From assembly GCA_020226215.1 (NCBI GenBank), contig CM035236.1:3973001-4037000 (forward strand): DNA of 64,000 bases, read 5' to 3'. This DNA comes from Sindora glabra. Taxonomy: Eukaryota > Streptophyta > Magnoliopsida > Fabales > Fabaceae. The notes beneath the pieces were generated by a model. That model did not search any database and had not been told where the DNA came from. It saw only the letters and a program-made list of their open reading frames with translations. Positions 60,535 through 64,000 of this stretch are shown in pieces (position 1 is the first letter of the stretch; every line of letters starts with the position of its first letter). A program made the position numbers and the translations under genes.

Positions 60535-62117
60535 TGCTAAAAAGTAAAATATTACAAGAACAATTCGAATTGAATCATATGAAAATATAATATTAAAAAT
60601 GTAAATGAAAATAAATTAATAATTACTTGATAAATCTATTTATGATGACTGATGAATATGGATTTCTTGTAGGTCATGAGTTACTTACAATTAATCTCAA
60701 TCATAGACTACAATAAGGTTCGCTACTCTTATTAATTTTAGATGAGTATTTGATTAAAAATATAGATGAATCATATATGAAAATTTCCTTATATACAATG
60801 CATATAATATTCATAAGGAACAAAAATAATACATATATAAGCGCAAAATAAATATTACAAGTACTCTGAAATAATTTTAAGATTCACAACAAATTCTATC
60901 CAAAAAAAATTATTAGAAAATATAACATTATTCAAAAATAATATTATATTCTTGAATCCACATAATAATATATTTAATTTATATGATTCATTAGCTTTGA
61001 TACTAATTATTAAAAATTAAAATATTATAAGAACAATCCCAATCAAATTATATGAAAAGATAATATTAAAAATTTAGATAAAAATAAATTAGTAATTACC
61101 TGAGGAATGCAATTGTGATGAATGATGAATATGAATCTTCTATTGGTCATGAGTTATTCACAATCAATCTCAATCACAAACTCTAATAAAGGTTTGCTAC
61201 TTTTATTAATATTAAATGAGTATTTGATTAAAATATTATAAGAACAATCCCAATTAAATCATATAAAAAGATAATATTAAAAATGTAGATGAAAATAAAT
61301 TGATAATTATCTGATGAATCCATTTATGATGAATGACAAATATGAATCTTTTAAAAGTCATGAATTACTCACATTATTCAAAAACAAAATTATATTCTTG
61401 AATCCACATAGTAATATATTCAATTTATATAATTCATTGGCTCTAATACTAATTATTAAAAATTAAAGTATTATAAAAATAATCTCAATTAAATTATATG
61501 AAAAGATAATATTAAAAATATAGATGAAAATAAATTGATAATTACTTGATGAATCCAGATGTGATGAATGATGAATATAAATCTCTTGTACATCATGAGT
61601 TACTCACAATCAATCTCAATTACGGAGTCGAATAAGGGTTCATTGCTCTTATTAATTTTAGATGAGTATTTGATTAAAATATTATAAGAAAAATTTTAAT
61701 TAAATTATATGAAAAGATAATATTAAAAATATTAATAAAACTAAATTGATAATTATTTGATGAATTCATTTGTGATAAATGACGAATATAAATTTCTTGT
61801 AAGTCATGAATTACTCATAATTAATCTTAATCACGAACTCTAATAAGAATTCGCTGTTCTTATTAATTTTAGATAAATATTTGATTTAGGAAAATATTCT
61901 ATCATTCATAAGAAGTATTTAAAATTAATTTTAAAGTTTACAAATAATGACTCTTATTTATATTATAATAATTAGCCGGTTGGCCTATTATTGAGAACTA
62001 CTTGTTATCCTGTAATGAGTTAAATTGTTATTGGGTGTAAACTAACAATTAATTTAATATTGAGTCAAATTTTTTATATTTTATTTTATTATTAAATTAA
62101 TAAGTCTACCGTCAACA
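60535..62117 (-). repeat. 5' LTR complex with tandem LTR-end / PBS / leader modules
   Basis: Only 61676-62117 is a full LTR. To its left lie partial LTR copies of the PBS-proximal ~145-220 bp at 60535-60755, 61008-61224, 61225-61370 and 61454-61675. Leader segments plus PBS-like sites intervene at 60767-61005 and 61374-61451. Three partial copies break at the same place, after GAGTATTTGATT, where the full LTR continues with TAGG. The repeated module therefore resembles the RNA 5' end (R-U5-PBS-leader) and not random tandem duplication. Confidence 0.7.
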
Positions 62118-64000
62118 AAGATCTAACGGATTTCACTTTGACATGTGAGAAATGAATACAAACTAAAAGATTTGAAGGGATACAAACCAATGACTTAAGC
62201 AACAGTTAATTATGTTGCTTTTCGTAATTTTTGCACCCACACTACATAGGCAGTTGCATTTTCAATCCTCAACCACTAGTTTGTGTATTTCTCTCTGCTT
62301 TTTTATCTGGAATAGAAAATCTTTTCAGTTACTCTTAAAATCTTTAAATAATATAAAATATTTCGAAGCATAGATATTGTGCTCTTGTGGCCGTGTATTA
62401 TTTATTTGCTGGACGGGAAATTTAGATTTTTTTAAATACAATTTAGCCATTTAAATTGTCATTAAATCGTAAAAACATTATATAAACTTTAAAACTTTAT
62501 ATTTCATCTCCTGAACTTTAATTGAATGATAAAAATGATACATTATTTTTAAAATCTTACATTTTAGCTCTTATACTTATAGGAAAAGTAAAATAATTAA
62601 TTTTAAATTAAATTTAGACATAATTATTTTGACAATATATAAAATAAGTTATTTAAAAATTATAAAAGTATTATGACAGTAATTGAGAATACATTATATT
62701 AAAGTCTGATTCGCTTATATTTAATAAAAATTTCTTTCTAAAAGATATTCAAAATTCATATTTGTGTACACATCATAAACTTCATCTAATTTATAAATTT
62801 GAAAAATTGAACCATTTGATAATTTTACATCAAATTTTAAAAGTGATTTTTAATTCTAATCTTTTAGCCCTTTTTTAATCATCTTAGAGAATTTATTACT
62901 GAAATCGCATTTTTTTCTCATTTAAACTAAAGAGTGAATTTATATAGTAAAAAAAAAAGTTAACAAATATTACTATTATATTTAGTTCAAAATTAATAAT
63001 TTTGTTTCTTTCTAAAAATTTAAATAGATAAAATGTAAAGATACGACCAAACTTAAGAATTAAGATAGGATATTATATTTAAAAAAAAAAAAAACAGAAG
63101 CCACACTTGTAGGATCGACCTAATTATGCTTGAAAGATGGACCCTACAATCGGGTTGATTATATGAAGAAAACAATTAAAGAAAAAATCAAAATATGGAT
63201 CTAAAAATCCTGTGACTAGCTCGCCCCATTGGGACGAAGGCCATATGTATTGCAGAAAAGGGCATTAAACCCACGTGCAAAAAAGTACACGCCTGCCTCC
63301 TTATATGCTACAATTTGATTGGTCAGAAGACAGAATTCCAATTAAAAAGCCCCTTGCGCTCATGCAACCATAATGTAAACTTGTGATTTTTTTTAATTAG
63401 AATTTTAGGTTGAAATTAGAGTATTCATAAATTTATTTTTAATAAATGTTATTTTTAAATTTTAAATTTTTATTGATTAACTGGTAAAATTTATCCATAT
63501 TAACATATTTTTAACTAAACTAAAATATGTGCCTCAACATGTGATTTTGCATAGAGCCACTTTGGACGTTCCAATTATGTGTAACACTAACGTTAATACT
63601 ACTGTTCTTATTGAGATTTGACTGGCCAAATATTATGCAAGAAAGTGTAACTTTTTAAAACCATTAAAATATTATATCATTTGATTGATTATAAATTTAT
63701 AAAATATGGAAAATAAAAATTTTTAGGAAGTTTTCTTCTTATGAAAAGTTGTCTATTACATACTTTGAATTAAAAGAATATTTTAAGAAACTTTTAATAC
63801 CCCTTTTATCAACCAAACGACCTTAAACTTGTATAGGACATTTATTATGAAAAATTCAATCTCTGAGGAAAACTTACTTGTTGTGAGAAGCAAACTAACC
63901 TTTAGTATTTCCATTCATACTACGATATTCTCAATAATTGATACACTTACAGAAATTTTGGTTTCCAATTACCAGAAAAAGCTAACACAACTAATTTACC
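62118..64000. other. Intergenic DNA, no gene recognised
   Basis: AT-rich, with a GC-richer unique patch at 63090-63370. The sequence near 63810-63830 (CAACCAAACGACCTTAA) resembles the right end of the TAA-type Tourist family, but no matching left end was found. No coding region is supported. Confidence 0.4.

Larger units (their letters stand above)
51499..62117 (-). mobile_element. Decayed Ty1/Copia retrotransposon with nested insertions
   Basis: The order on the minus strand is canonical for Copia: 5' LTR complex (60535-62117), PBS (60520-60532), leader, gag (about 57960-58850), protease/integrase, reverse transcriptase, RNase H, polypurine tract (51966-51976), 3' LTR (51499-51965). All frames carry stops and frameshifts, so it is inactive. 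Two later insertions split pol: a solo LTR (53887-55548) and an hAT-type element (56175-57291). Without them the element is about 7.8 kb. Outer flanks (GCTTT and AAGAT) do not match, so the original target duplication is lost or the outer edges are slightly off. A deleted relative lies at 34.9-39.3 kb. Confidence 0.85.

Noticed and set aside
60535..62117. CRISPR-like or satellite array
   Set aside because: The repeats are 145-480 bp, homologous to the element's own LTR and PBS, and lack regular spacers.
51494..62122. Target-site duplication for the large Copia element
   Set aside because: Flanking pentamers GCTTT and AAGAT do not match, so no duplication is claimed.
1..64000. tRNA and rRNA genes
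   Set aside because: Scanning for B-box-like GTTCGAATC and cloverleaf context gave only isolated partial matches (for example near 33546 and 13246).

Overview
This is a nuclear genomic window from a eudicot plant. Evidence is the very AT-rich intergenic DNA, GT-AG introns, plant-type gene families and a heavy load of LTR retrotransposons and MITEs. I could not fix the species. Only three protein-coding genes look intact: a six-exon adenine phosphoribosyltransferase (APT, 16059-20347, +), a single-exon 298-residue gene of the plant 'C2H2-like zinc finger / sulfated surface-like glycoprotein' family (22046-22942, -), and a single-exon PAP2-type lipid phosphate phosphatase beta (LPPB, 44213-44899, +). 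From memory, Arabidopsis carries the same three families side by side (At4g22570 APT3, At4g22560, At4g22550 LPPbeta), so the window looks like a conserved gene block pulled apart by transposons.

Layout. 1-15.7 kb is intergenic: a decayed retroelement-like stretch (about 2.2-4.1 kb), two Tourist-like elements with TAA target duplications (2617-3454, 9845-10607), a short hAT-type element with an 8-bp duplication (4991-5362) and several AT-rich MITEs. One of these has perfect 28-bp inverted ends (9292-9486). 15.7-23.2 kb is the gene-rich part, with APT and the C2H2-like gene facing each other tail to tail. 23.3-29 kb is AT-rich intergenic DNA with MITE ends and two T/G homopolymer blocks.

29.06-32.25 kb fits a 3.2-kb gypsy-type solo LTR. 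33.47-34.54 kb is an hAT-like non-autonomous element. 34.9-39.3 kb is a strongly deleted Copia element (LTR, RNase H remnant and gag kept). 41.6-42.4 kb is a broken Mutator-like transposase N-terminus. 44.1-48.5 kb holds LPPB and a long unique downstream stretch. 51.5-62.1 kb is a decayed Copia element on the minus strand. It was hit by two later insertions with exact target duplications: a 1662-bp solo LTR (GAAGT) inside reverse transcriptase and a 1117-bp hAT-type element (TTCTTAAT) inside integrase. Its 5' end carries an unusual tandem series of LTR-end / primer-binding-site / leader modules.

The three genes do not form a pathway. APT salvages adenine (and possibly cytokinin bases), LPPB dephosphorylates lipid or isoprenoid phosphates, and the middle gene has no established biochemical function. 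I see no tRNA, rRNA, CRISPR array or new enzymatic system. The most unusual structure is the multiplied 5' end of the Copia element and its nested insertions.
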